Below, piece by piece: positions 25,588 through 34,056 of a DNA stretch of 41,716 bases (position 1 is the first letter of the stretch; each line of letters opens with the position of its first letter). The notes under the pieces are model-generated. The model made no database searches. It was not told the DNA's origin and saw only the letters and a program-made list of their open reading frames with translations. This DNA is from an uncultured Bacteroidales bacterium (GTDB lineage Bacteria; Bacteroidota; Bacteroidia; Bacteroidales; Muribaculaceae), in assembly GCA_947176235.1 (NCBI GenBank), contig CAMWPM010000016.1, forward strand, positions 1 to 41,716. Direction: 5' to 3'. The translations under genes and the position numbers were made by a program.

Positions 25588-26337
25588 GTGAAAGCAATGG
25601 TTTTTGCCGCCGGACTCGGCACACGTCTGAAACCGTTCACGCTCAATCATCCCAAGGCGATGGTGGAGGTGGGGGGGATTCCTATGGTACGGCGCGTGAT
25701 AGAGCACTTAAGAGACTGTGCAGGAGTCACCGACGTAATTGTCAATGTACACCATTTTTCTGATCAGGTTGTCAAATACCTTTCTTCGCAAAATATTGGT
25801 GTCAAAATTGAATTCAGCGATGAAAGCGATCTCCTTCTTGACACCGGTGGCGGTATAGCAAAAGCGAGGACTCTTCTTGACGCTCCCGACAACGAGCCTT
25901 TTATCGTTCACAATGCCGACATATTCTCTACAATTGATTATAGTGCAATGATTGAGGATCATATTGTGGCAGGGAGAGATGTCACATTGCTTGGTGCTGA
26001 CCGCAGTACCTCACGTTACTTGTTTTTTGAACAGGAATCACTCCGATTGAAAGGCTGGATGAATCTTTCAACAGGGGAGCAGAGCCCCGAGGCTTTTGAT
26101 CCTCATGGACTTGAACGTCTGGCTTTCGGCGGTGTGCATGTCATAACTCCCCGGAAATTCTTCGAAAGGCTTGAGATATGGCGGAAGGAAAAGGGTGACG
26201 TTTTCTCCATAATGCCTTTTTATCTTGGAAATATCAATCATTTAAATATTGGAGCATGGAAACAGCCGGAGGAGAGCGTGTGGATCGATGTGGGACGTCC
26301 GGAGACTTTGGAGCAGGCGCGTGCTCACTTCAAGTAA
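25588..26337 (+). CDS. murU: MurU-like nucleotidyltransferase (NDP-MurNAc/GlcNAc synthesis)
   Basis: A 249-residue nucleotidyltransferase that starts with GTG. Seen: the signature AAGLGTRLKPFT (7-18), the hinge HPKAMVEVGG, DTGGGIAKA (about 91-99) and the HNADIF metal-binding segment. There is no left-handed beta-helix acyltransferase domain, so it is the short MurU type rather than GlmU. With the AmgK-like kinase upstream (19-bp gap, surely one transcript), it would turn MurNAc-1-P into UDP-MurNAc and bypass de novo MurA/MurB synthesis. A different sugar-1-phosphate specificity remains possible. Confidence 0.87.
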   Translation: MKAMVFAAGLGTRLKPFTLNHPKAMVEVGGIPMVRRVIEHLRDCAGVTDVIVNVHHFSDQVVKYLSSQNIGVKIEFSDESDLLLDTGGGIAKARTLLDAPDNEPFIVHNADIFSTIDYSAMIEDHIVAGRDVTLLGADRSTSRYLFFEQESLRLKGWMNLSTGEQSPEAFDPHGLERLAFGGVHVITPRKFFERLEIWRKEKGDVFSIMPFYLGNINHLNIGAWKQPEESVWIDVGRPETLEQARAHFK

Positions 26338-26421
26338 TTCTATTTCCACTATATCAGATCAAGTCCAGTCTGAAACCGTTCTGTGCATAGCAAAAAGGCT
26401 ATTAATCTCAAACCTATGGTG

Positions 26422-27825
26422 TCACACCGGAATTGAGCGGGATGCCTTATGATAGAAATCCATCACGGACTCTACATAAGCAGTAGCCTGTCTGCCACGA
26501 AAATATCCAAATTTACACACCGGATCGTTAAAGTAGTCGGGGTTAGACTTGAGGAGCAACATTTCCGCCACGTTTCCATCCCATTTCTGGGGATTTTTGC
26601 CATATTTCCGCGCAAGAGCTATGGCATCCTTGATGTGGGCAAGCCCTGCGTTGTAGGCTGCGAGGGAGAATTTTATGCGCTCATTGGGGTCGGGGACGCT
26701 GGGAGTCAATGATTTATCCAGATATTCGAGTATGCGTCCAGCTGCAGCGATGTTTGCGGACGGATTGTCAATCAATGACTTATCAAGATCGAAAGCTTGC
26801 GCAGTACGTGGCATAATCTGCATGATTCCCCTCGCACCAGCCCATGAAACGACTGCCGTGTCAAATCTACTCTCAGTCCAACCCTGGGCAGCGAGCAGAC
26901 GCCAGTCCCAATGAATAGCCGACGCCACCCTACGGAAGATTGTGTCAAATGGAGATATGTATCCGCGGGAGAAATCAATAGCAGGAGCCATCGCCTGACG
27001 AGGAGTGTTCTTGCTCATCTCAAAATATTTTTTCAGCAGCGTAGCGTTGAGTGAAGCGTGTTCAGTAGTCTGCATCCATGCGTTGATAGAATCAGCAAGC
27101 CATGGATGCTTTGGTGAAACCGCCCACGAAGCGCGTTGGGGGAAGCTGAGCTGCAATGAAATATCGAGATTGGGATAATATGTGCGGTTGATCTGAGCAA
27201 TGTCGCTGTCAACAACCGTCATAGGAATCGATCCATTTGATACCATGGCAATCAGATCTTCGGTGATGAGCGTGTCGCGGTCAATGGGATGAATGTTGAT
27301 TCCTCCTCCAATTTCTTCATTAAGGTTGATAAGACGATACTGGTACTTAGACCCCTCTTCCACATAGATGTCTTTACCGGCAAGCTGGGTAACATCAGTT
27401 ACAAGTGTCGCCGTGTCACGGCCCCTGCGTTTTGGCTGGACAAGCACCTGCGAGGTAAGGTTGTCGGGACCGCATGGCACAGCATGACTACGGTACTCCG
27501 CAGTTACAGGTACCTCTGCCGCAATCAGGTCGATTTTGCCCGAATCAAGCATTTCGATTACCGTGGGGAGCGAACTCCCCACGACAAGTTCAAGTACAAT
27601 GTCACGATCCTTGGTGAATTGACGGACAAGAGCATAATCATAGCCCATCGGTTCGTCACGGTAAACGAAATAAGAAGTGGGACTGTAAAGCGTACCGACG
27701 CGTAGAGTGTCTGGGAGAACAGCCGTGCGGAGATGCTCCGACTGTCCGCCCGCCCGACTGCATGACATTGTAGCAGAAGCCAGTATCAAAGCAACCGGAA
27801 TCGCGTGCCACAGATCAGTATTCAA
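26422..27825 (-). CDS. MltF-like lytic transglycosylase (lipoprotein)
   Basis: Two modules: a periplasmic solute-binding domain (SBP_bac_3-like; RVGTLYSPTSYFVYRDEPMGYDYAL onward, about residues 40-270) and a C-terminal SLT lysozyme-like domain (about 290-420) with catalytic Glu318 in TESRF and GIMQIMPRTA. This is the MltF layout: it cleaves peptidoglycan glycan strands to 1,6-anhydro-muropeptides. The start is uncertain. The frame is open back to an ATG at 27912 inside purM, but a TTG at 27825 overlaps purM by only 11 bp. The TTG puts a short signal and lipobox (ATMSC, Cys22) at the N-terminus. It is convergent with murU, so enzymes that release and reuse wall fragments are neighbours. Confidence 0.88.
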   Translation of the reverse strand: MNTDLWHAIPVALILASATMSCSRAGGQSEHLRTAVLPDTLRVGTLYSPTSYFVYRDEPMGYDYALVRQFTKDRDIVLELVVGSSLPTVIEMLDSGKIDLIAAEVPVTAEYRSHAVPCGPDNLTSQVLVQPKRRGRDTATLVTDVTQLAGKDIYVEEGSKYQYRLINLNEEIGGGINIHPIDRDTLITEDLIAMVSNGSIPMTVVDSDIAQINRTYYPNLDISLQLSFPQRASWAVSPKHPWLADSINAWMQTTEHASLNATLLKKYFEMSKNTPRQAMAPAIDFSRGYISPFDTIFRRVASAIHWDWRLLAAQGWTESRFDTAVVSWAGARGIMQIMPRTAQAFDLDKSLIDNPSANIAAAGRILEYLDKSLTPSVPDPNERIKFSLAAYNAGLAHIKDAIALARKYGKNPQKWDGNVAEMLLLKSNPDYFNDPVCKFGYFRGRQATAYVESVMDFYHKASRSIPV

Positions 27826-28981
27826 ACGTACCTTTTTCTGAAATGATGGTGAGACGGTTGGCGGGGGCGTCCTCCACCCGACCAACGATACGGGCATCAA
27901 TCCCGAATTCACCTGCGATTCCCATTACCTTGGCTGCATTCTCAGGGCTTACATAGATTTCCATGCGATGCCCCATGTTGAACACTTTGTACATTTCAGC
28001 CCAATCCGTGCCGCTCTCCCTGGCGATAAGCTCGAAGAGGGGCGGAATGGGGAAGAGATTGTCCTTAATGACGTGCTTATTCTCCACGAAGTGCATTACC
28101 TTTGTCTGGGCACCACCGGAGCAATGCACCATTCCATGAATTTCAGGGCGCATCGTGTCAAGCAGCCGCTTGATGACCGGTGCGTAGGTGCGCGTGGGGG
28201 AGAGGACGAGCTTTCCGGCATCAATGGGAGCTCCCTCCACATCGTCGGTAAGCTTAACCGAGCCAGAATAAACCAGTTCATCAGGCACTGCGGCATCGTA
28301 GCTTTCAGGATACTTCACTGCAAGATATTTTGCAAAGACGTCGTGGCGGGCTGATGTGAGACCATTGCTGCCCATGCCGCCGTTGTAGGATTTCTCATAA
28401 GATGCCTGTCCGTAGGAAGCAAGACCTACGATAACGTCACCAGCCGAGATATTTGCGTTATTGACGACATCCGAGCGCTTCATTCGGCATGTCACAGTGG
28501 AGTCAACGATAATTGTACGGACAAGGTCGCCTACATCGGCAGTCTCGCCGCCGGTACTGTAGATGGAAATTCCCATTTCACGAAGTTCGGCAAGCAATTC
28601 TTCCGTACCGTTGATGATGGCAGCGATCACCTCTCCGGGAATGAGCATCTTGTTGCGACCGATTGTGGATGACACGAGAATGCCATCCGTTGCTCCGACG
28701 CATAAAAGATCATCGATATTCATGATCAGAGCATCCTGTGCTATGCCTTTCCAAACGGAGAGATCACCGGTCTCCCGCCAATACATGTAGGCAAGGGAGG
28801 ATTTAGTGCCGGCTCCGTCGGCATGCATGATGTTGCAGTAATCGGGATCACCTCCGAGGATATCAGGGATAATCTTACAGAAAGCTTTTGGATAAAGACC
28901 TTTATCCACATTTTTTATGGCATTGTGGACATCTTCTTTAGAGGCAGAAACACCTCTGAGGTTGTAACGCTGATCGCTCAT
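27815..28981 (-). CDS. purM: phosphoribosylformylglycinamidine cyclo-ligase (AIR synthase)
   Basis: A 388-residue PurM-family enzyme, longer than the E. coli form (about 345) and typical of the Bacteroidetes version. Seen: MHADGAGTKS in the ATP site, the ALIMNIDDLLCVGA segment, STGGETADVGDL, a glycine-rich GLASYGQ stretch, and MVHCSGGAQTKV. It closes the imidazole ring in purine synthesis. The 3' end overlaps the start of the transglycosylase gene. Its own -7 box lies 39 nt upstream. Confidence 0.96.
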   Translation of the reverse strand: MSDQRYNLRGVSASKEDVHNAIKNVDKGLYPKAFCKIIPDILGGDPDYCNIMHADGAGTKSSLAYMYWRETGDLSVWKGIAQDALIMNIDDLLCVGATDGILVSSTIGRNKMLIPGEVIAAIINGTEELLAELREMGISIYSTGGETADVGDLVRTIIVDSTVTCRMKRSDVVNNANISAGDVIVGLASYGQASYEKSYNGGMGSNGLTSARHDVFAKYLAVKYPESYDAAVPDELVYSGSVKLTDDVEGAPIDAGKLVLSPTRTYAPVIKRLLDTMRPEIHGMVHCSGGAQTKVMHFVENKHVIKDNLFPIPPLFELIARESGTDWAEMYKVFNMGHRMEIYVSPENAAKVMGIAGEFGIDARIVGRVEDAPANRLTIISEKGTFEY

Positions 28982-29019
28982 GATGATGATGAATAAGGAT
29001 CTGTCAGTGATTTATTCTG

Positions 29020-29027
29020 CAAAATTA
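29020..29027 (-). promoter_or_regulatory. -7 box upstream of purM
   Basis: TAATTTTG on the minus strand. It implies a leader of about 32-35 nt before the purM ATG. Confidence 0.55.
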
Positions 29028-29077
29028 AACAAAAAGCCCGAGAAAAATGACTTTAAGCTGTAAAAAACGGTGGATAA

Positions 29078-30481
29078 TCAGCCGAGGAGAGGCTTGATGA
29101 ACTCGCTCTCGATGAAGTAGACCGCTGCACCTGCCAGATAACCGATGAGTGCCGGAACGGAGATGCGGCGGAGATACCATCCGAAATTTATGCGCTCAAT
29201 ACCCATGGCAATCACTCCGGCTGCCGAACCGATAATCAGAACACTACCTCCAACACCGGCGCAGTAGCTGAGGAACTCCCAGAATGTCCCGTCAACCACG
29301 AAGTTGGCGAGATAACCGGTGGATGCAGCATCTGCGACAGGGTACATGCCCATCGCCGCAGCCACCAGCGGAACATTGTCGACAATCGACGAAAGCAATC
29401 CGAGAAGGACGTTGATAATGTAGATGTTGTGGACATTGGCGTCGAGCCAGGAAGCCATTGTGGAGAGTATTCCGGTAGCCTGAAGTACAGCAACTGCCAT
29501 CAGGATCCCGAGGAAAAACAGGATGGAAGGCATGTCGATGCGGGAAATGACGCGGGGGAGACGGTGCTCCTTAGCCTTATCAAGCATTTTGCCATTGTAT
29601 AGACATTCCGTGAATACCCACATGATACCGAGGACAAGCAACATTCCGATAAACGGTGGGAGATGAGTGAGTGTCTTGAATACAGGGACAAAAATCAGTC
29701 CGGTGATTCCGAGCACAAAAAGCGACATACGTTCGCGTGGTGATGTGGGATCGACTTCGTCTTTAGGTTGCTGCATTACGGGATGCTCACCCTTAAGTGA
29801 ACTTGAGAGCATGATCAACGGAATGATCATAGCGATAAGAGACGGAATCAACACATAAAGAATGAGCGCCATGGCAGTCACATTGCCTTTCACCCACAGC
29901 ATTATTGTAGTCACATCGCCGATTGGCGACCAAGCACCACCGGTGTTGGCTGCAATGACGATCATTCCGGCATAAAGCCAGCGGTCGTGCTTTGAGCGGA
30001 CAAGCTTGCGGAGAAGCATTATCATGACAATTGTGGTGGTGAGATTATCAAGCACCGCTGATAGGACAAAAGTTGTAAAGCTTATAATCCAGAGGAGTTT
30101 GCGCTTATTGCGTGATGAAATATTATCAGTGATAACCTTGAATCCGCCATGCACGTCGATCAGTTCGACAATAGTCATAGCTCCGATCAGGAAAAACAGA
30201 GTCTCTGTAATTTCTCCCAAATGCTCGATGATCTCGATATTCACGATATATTCGAGACACTGCATGTGAAGCGACTCACCATGAAGCCCAGCCTTATCCA
30301 CATAAGCTTTCAATGCCTCAGGATTAATGGCGGGCAGAATTGAATCAGCACCGAGAGAGTAGACAATCCACATCAGCATTCCGAGAAGAAGAGCCGAGGC
30401 GGTCTTGTCGACCTTGATCGGATGCTCAAGAGCAATAGCAAGATAACCCACAACAAATAGGAGTACGAGGGTAAGAATCAT
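29078..30481 (-). CDS. nhaD: NhaD-type Na+/H+ antiporter
   Basis: A 467-residue inner-membrane protein with about 12 helices of the ion-transporter superfamily. Seen: the N-terminal EHPIKVDKTASALLLG, FLIGAMTIVELIDVHGGF (about 97-114), SAVLDNLTTTIVMIMLL, NTGGAWSPIGDVTTIMLW and the matching second-half SSIVDNVPLVAAAMGM. It keeps internal Na+ low and pH balanced. It appears monocistronic, with its own -7 box 66 nt upstream. I see no clear terminator after it. Confidence 0.94.
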   Translation of the reverse strand: MILTLVLLFVVGYLAIALEHPIKVDKTASALLLGMLMWIVYSLGADSILPAINPEALKAYVDKAGLHGESLHMQCLEYIVNIEIIEHLGEITETLFFLIGAMTIVELIDVHGGFKVITDNISSRNKRKLLWIISFTTFVLSAVLDNLTTTIVMIMLLRKLVRSKHDRWLYAGMIVIAANTGGAWSPIGDVTTIMLWVKGNVTAMALILYVLIPSLIAMIIPLIMLSSSLKGEHPVMQQPKDEVDPTSPRERMSLFVLGITGLIFVPVFKTLTHLPPFIGMLLVLGIMWVFTECLYNGKMLDKAKEHRLPRVISRIDMPSILFFLGILMAVAVLQATGILSTMASWLDANVHNIYIINVLLGLLSSIVDNVPLVAAAMGMYPVADAASTGYLANFVVDGTFWEFLSYCAGVGGSVLIIGSAAGVIAMGIERINFGWYLRRISVPALIGYLAGAAVYFIESEFIKPLLG

Positions 30482-30546
30482 GATGTGAAAAAGACTTGTG
30501 AGGTAGATAATATTTGTGATGAAACGGAGCCTTGGATTGGCGACTA

Positions 30547-30554
30547 CAAAATTA
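30547..30554 (-). promoter_or_regulatory. -7 box upstream of nhaD
   Basis: TAATTTTG on the minus strand; the leader is about 60 nt. No -33 TTTG is seen. Confidence 0.5.
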
Positions 30555-30613
30555 CGGAAATTTTTAGATAATTACACCTAAGGATTAGCAGTAATTTGTG
30601 TTAAAGTTTTGTT

Positions 30614-30651
30614 AAAAAAATGGGACGGTCAGGCATTCCTGTGACCGTCCC
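30614..30651 (-). terminator. terminator after the alpha-amylase gene
   Basis: A perfect 10-bp GC-rich stem (30642-30651 with 30622-30631), a 10-nt loop, and a T7 run on the minus strand (30620-30614). It would end the porQ-to-amylase transcript. Confidence 0.9.
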
Positions 30652-30677
30652 TTATTATGATGAATGTATAGCGGATA

Positions 30678-32114
30678 TCAGAAGAGAAGATATGAGGAAG
30701 AGGGGGAGAGTTTACCGGTCATAACTCCGTTTTTGACAGTAAATACGATGCCATGGACACGGTCGGTGTATGTTCCGTCGGGACGTACGGTGGTCAGCTT
30801 CACTGACTGAGGTTTATCAGTGAAATTGATAAGCGCAGTGCCGTCCGAACCACGTTCAACCATCACTACTTTTCCATCCTTAGAGGCAGCGATGCGTTCG
30901 GGCTTGCCAGCCATTGCATGTCGGAATGCGTTGGCTGCCACTACTTCAGGATGACGGAATTCATCATTACCACGGGCGCCGAGCACGTTATTACCCCAGT
31001 AGTTGTCACGTGTGGAGCCGTCGGGGCGGGAGAAGAAAAGTGGAGTGCCGCCATCGCGGGCGGTGAGATATACCCATCCTGCACGAATCTGGTCGTCGGT
31101 CAAGCCGGCGGATTCATGCTCGTTGCAATAAGTGTCGTGTGACTCCACCCATGTGACCAGCTGGCGTGGGAGAGCAGGATGATGCCAGTCAACAATGTCG
31201 TCGGCATTGAAATTGCCGGCTCGCAGAGTGTTGCGGAGCGCGTGACCAAGAGAACTTGCCGTCTGACCCATATACTCAGCGTACTCTGCTTCCTTGACAT
31301 TTCGGTCCTGAAGCACTTCCCCATATAGGAAGATTGAATCCGGCATCAGCAACGACAGACCTTTCACGCCCTCACGTCCCGTAGCGATGTTCCAGAAATT
31401 ATTGCGCTCGGCTTTAGCATCGAGGGGATCGCTCGGCAGCCCGATATGCTTAGCCGTGTCGTAGCGGAAGCCGCGAGCACCGAGGTTAATCAAATCGTTT
31501 ACGTATTGGAGATAATAATATTGAAAATCAGGATTTTCGGTGTTCACATCCGGAAGACCTCCCATTTTTCCTGTCGTACACTCGTAGCGGTCGTTGTAAT
31601 CAATAATATCAGTAAGACCATTGGCATGGAAAAGATTTTCGTGGCCGCCCACTGCATTGTCGAGTCCCGGAAGGACGGCAGTATGATCAACAGCGGTGTG
31701 ATTGGGAAGGACATCAACAATTACTTTCACGCCATAACGCGCCGCACTGTCACACATAGCCTTGAATTCATCACGTGTGCCAAGAGCATAGTTACCTATA
31801 GTCCAGTCGGTGGGCTGATAATAATAGTACCATTTGCCCTGTACTGAATCGCCCGGCTGGCTAAAGAGAGCACGTCCGCCGTTATCCCCGACATAGCACG
31901 CCTGCGCGGGGGATGTCTGGACAAAATCATAACCGGCTTCGGCGATATCCTTCATGTTGTCGGCAATAGTGTTGAACGACCAGCTCCAGGCATGAAGGAT
32001 CACATCGTCAGGAGCTGATTTACGAGTCTGTGCCGACACTTCGTCCGCACTAATCCCGATTGCCATGAATGCAACTACGGCAATCGATGATCTGAATAAT
32101 AAAGAAGATTTCAT
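30678..32114 (-). CDS. secreted GH13 alpha-amylase
   Basis: A 478-residue enzyme with a signal peptide (cut near SAQT, about residue 29). The GH13 barrel carries region I DVLPNH (134-139), region II GFRYDTAKH with nucleophile Asp219, region III GEVLQ with acid/base Glu266, and region IV VESHD with Asp327. A short C-terminal beta domain (about 405-478) follows. It hydrolyses internal alpha-1,4-glucan bonds in the periplasm or outside the cell. No SusC/SusD or starch-binding module is present. It is 33 bp after the small lipoprotein gene and ends the unit at a strong terminator. Confidence 0.94.
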   Translation of the reverse strand: MKSSLLFRSSIAVVAFMAIGISADEVSAQTRKSAPDDVILHAWSWSFNTIADNMKDIAEAGYDFVQTSPAQACYVGDNGGRALFSQPGDSVQGKWYYYYQPTDWTIGNYALGTRDEFKAMCDSAARYGVKVIVDVLPNHTAVDHTAVLPGLDNAVGGHENLFHANGLTDIIDYNDRYECTTGKMGGLPDVNTENPDFQYYYLQYVNDLINLGARGFRYDTAKHIGLPSDPLDAKAERNNFWNIATGREGVKGLSLLMPDSIFLYGEVLQDRNVKEAEYAEYMGQTASSLGHALRNTLRAGNFNADDIVDWHHPALPRQLVTWVESHDTYCNEHESAGLTDDQIRAGWVYLTARDGGTPLFFSRPDGSTRDNYWGNNVLGARGNDEFRHPEVVAANAFRHAMAGKPERIAASKDGKVVMVERGSDGTALINFTDKPQSVKLTTVRPDGTYTDRVHGIVFTVKNGVMTGKLSPSSSYLLF

Positions 32115-32147
32115 GGAAATGTAAGTATAATGATAAGAATTAAAGTA

Positions 32148-32453
32148 TTAGTGCTGAATAATGGATTGAAGCAGCAGTGAATCAGACGTTTCAAGTTCAC
32201 CGGAAAAAGCTTCGAGATATGCGTCGCCAAGCCTTACATCCTCATCATTGAGCAGGGTGAGGATCGAGCGGGAGTGAAGGATAGCACGCTCGGCGGCAAA
32301 TTCAGAACGACGATGAGCCTCAACAACCTTGCGAGCTTCCTCGATGCCGAGCCGGCGAGCCTTCTCCAGACGGGCACCGGAGGCAGAGCCTCCGCATCCA
32401 GTCAGGACAGGGATGAAGGCAAATAACAGAAATACAATAAAGAAATTTTTCAT
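32148..32453 (-). CDS. small lipoprotein of unknown function
   Basis: A 101-residue protein with a lipoprotein signal (lipobox LTGC, Cys20), then a highly charged, probably helical or coiled-coil segment (about residues 28-95) rich in Arg, Glu and Leu. No family is recognised. Its ATG overlaps the ispH stop by 4 bp (ATGA), so it is translationally coupled to ispH and not a chance ORF. Confidence 0.75.
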   Translation of the reverse strand: MKNFFIVFLLFAFIPVLTGCGGSASGARLEKARRLGIEEARKVVEAHRRSEFAAERAILHSRSILTLLNDEDVRLGDAYLEAFSGELETSDSLLLQSIIQH

Positions 32454-33331
32454 TGTTCGTCAGAATTATTATCAGTCAGTCCAATTATGGTGTCACGCAC
32501 CTGCTCCATAAGCCAACGTGGAGTGGAAGTGGCACCGCATATTCCGATACTTTCAATCCCGTCGGTAAGCCACTTCGGATTAAGCTGGCTAAGATCCGTA
32601 ATAAAATGGGAATTGGGGTTGACTTCCCGACATTCTGCAAAAAGTGACTTTCCATTGCTGCTCTTGGGGTCACTTACGAAAATCAGCAACTGGTGGGAAG
32701 CTGCAAACTGACGCAGACAATCCACCCTGTTGGCAACCTGACGGCAGATTGTGTCGTAGCTCATGAACTTGGTGGAAGCCGGTTTGCGGGCGTTGATCTC
32801 TTCAATTACCTGCTTGAATCCGGAAATCGGTTTTGTAGTCTGGGAATATAGGGCTATGTCGCGGGAGAAATCAAGCTTGTCAAGCTGATCCACGTTTTCT
32901 ACAACAATAGCACGCCCGTCGGTCTGTCCGACGAGTCCGTTGACCTCCGCATGTCCGCGCTTACCGTAAATTACAATCTGGGCATCACTTGATGCGTCAT
33001 CACTCTGCTGTTTAATCCGACGCTGCAGCTGGAGCACAACCGGGCAAGTGGCATCGATAATCTCGATGTTATTGCGACGGGCTGTGTCGTAGGTGGATGG
33101 AGGTTCACCGTGGGCACGAAGCAACACTTTTACGTCATGCAACCTTTCAAGGTCATCATGAGAGATGGTGATAAGTCCCTTGGATCGCAGCCGCTCCACT
33201 TCGGCACTGTTGTGCACGATGTCACCGAGACAGTAGAGCCGCCCCGACTTCTCAAGTTCTTCCTCCGCCTTGCGGATGGCAGTCACAACCCCGAAGCAGA
33301 ACCCTGATCCGGAATCAATCTCAATCACCAT
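32450..33331 (-). CDS. ispH: 4-hydroxy-3-methylbut-2-enyl diphosphate reductase
   Basis: A 293-residue protein from the ATG at 33331 (MVIEIDSGSGFCFGV). The frame stays open to 33568 inside cmk, but the extra part has no IspH character. The [4Fe-4S] ligands Cys12 (GFCFG), Cys96 (DATCPVV) and Cys196 (DTIC) are all present, as are His40 (DIVHNS), His74 (AHGEP) and the SQTTKP segment. It makes IPP and DMAPP in the last step of the MEP pathway. It overlaps cmk by 11 bp and the next lipoprotein gene by 4 bp. The order porQ-cmk-ispH also occurs in Porphyromonas. Confidence 0.96.
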   Translation of the reverse strand: MVIEIDSGSGFCFGVVTAIRKAEEELEKSGRLYCLGDIVHNSAEVERLRSKGLITISHDDLERLHDVKVLLRAHGEPPSTYDTARRNNIEIIDATCPVVLQLQRRIKQQSDDASSDAQIVIYGKRGHAEVNGLVGQTDGRAIVVENVDQLDKLDFSRDIALYSQTTKPISGFKQVIEEINARKPASTKFMSYDTICRQVANRVDCLRQFAASHQLLIFVSDPKSSNGKSLFAECREVNPNSHFITDLSQLNPKWLTDGIESIGICGATSTPRWLMEQVRDTIIGLTDNNSDEQ

Positions 33332-34019
33332 TGATACGGGAGTTAAACAGGTCGAGAAGGATTTTGTTCTGCTCGTCGACGGTAAGTTCCGAATTATCAA
33401 GGAGCACAGCGTCGTCAGCTTTGCGAAGGGGACTCTCCGCGCGGGTCTCATCAATATGATCACGGCTGACGACATTGGCAAGCACATCATCATAGTTAAT
33501 ATCCTCACCTTTTGCCTTGAGCTCATCAAAGCGTCGGCGCGCACGGGTTTCGGCTGATGCCGTGACAAAAACCTTGAGTTCGGCGTGGGGGAAGACTGTG
33601 GTACCGATATCTCTGCCGTCCATCACAATGCCTCCGTCGCGTCCCATAGCCTGCTGCATGGCAACAAGGGCGTGGCGGACCTGTGGGACTGCCGCAACAG
33701 GCGAAACGTGAGCCGAGACTTCAAGCGTGCGAATCTCCCGCTCGACATTCTCTCCATTGAGAAGCGTGGACTGCCTGTCGCCATTCACTTCAAAGTCAAT
33801 TGAAATCATAGGAAGAGCAGCCACAAGAGCCGGAATGTCAAGAGTGTCGTCAGCGGCAATCATACCGTTGCGCATGGCATAAAGTGTGACAGCACGGTAC
33901 ATTGCGCCACTGTCGACGTAACGATAGCCGGTCACTTTGGCAAGCTGGCGAGCCATGGTGCTTTTGCCGGTCGAGGAGTAGCCGTCGAGAGCTACGGTGA
34001 TTGGACGTTTCATAGTCAT
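33321..34019 (-). CDS. cmk: cytidylate kinase
   Basis: A 232-residue (d)CMP kinase. It has P-loop GYSSTGKS (13-20), the YVDSGAMYRAVT substrate segment, the MDGRDIGTTVFP segment, and the LID-region arginines in SAETRARRRFDEL. A second Met at position 3 could also serve as start. It phosphorylates CMP and dCMP in the cytosol. The 3' end overlaps ispH by 11 bp; porQ lies 37 bp upstream. Confidence 0.96.
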   Translation of the reverse strand: MTMKRPITVALDGYSSTGKSTMARQLAKVTGYRYVDSGAMYRAVTLYAMRNGMIAADDTLDIPALVAALPMISIDFEVNGDRQSTLLNGENVEREIRTLEVSAHVSPVAAVPQVRHALVAMQQAMGRDGGIVMDGRDIGTTVFPHAELKVFVTASAETRARRRFDELKAKGEDINYDDVLANVVSRDHIDETRAESPLRKADDAVLLDNSELTVDEQNKILLDLFNSRINGD

Positions 34020-34056
34020 TATCGTCGTGAGGTGGTTGGATGAAGTATATCAGAAG

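Noticed and set aside
33332..33568. N-terminal extension of ispH reaching into cmk
   Set aside because: The extra codons are out-of-frame cmk sequence without IspH similarity. The family start MVIEIDSGSGFCFG fits at 33331.
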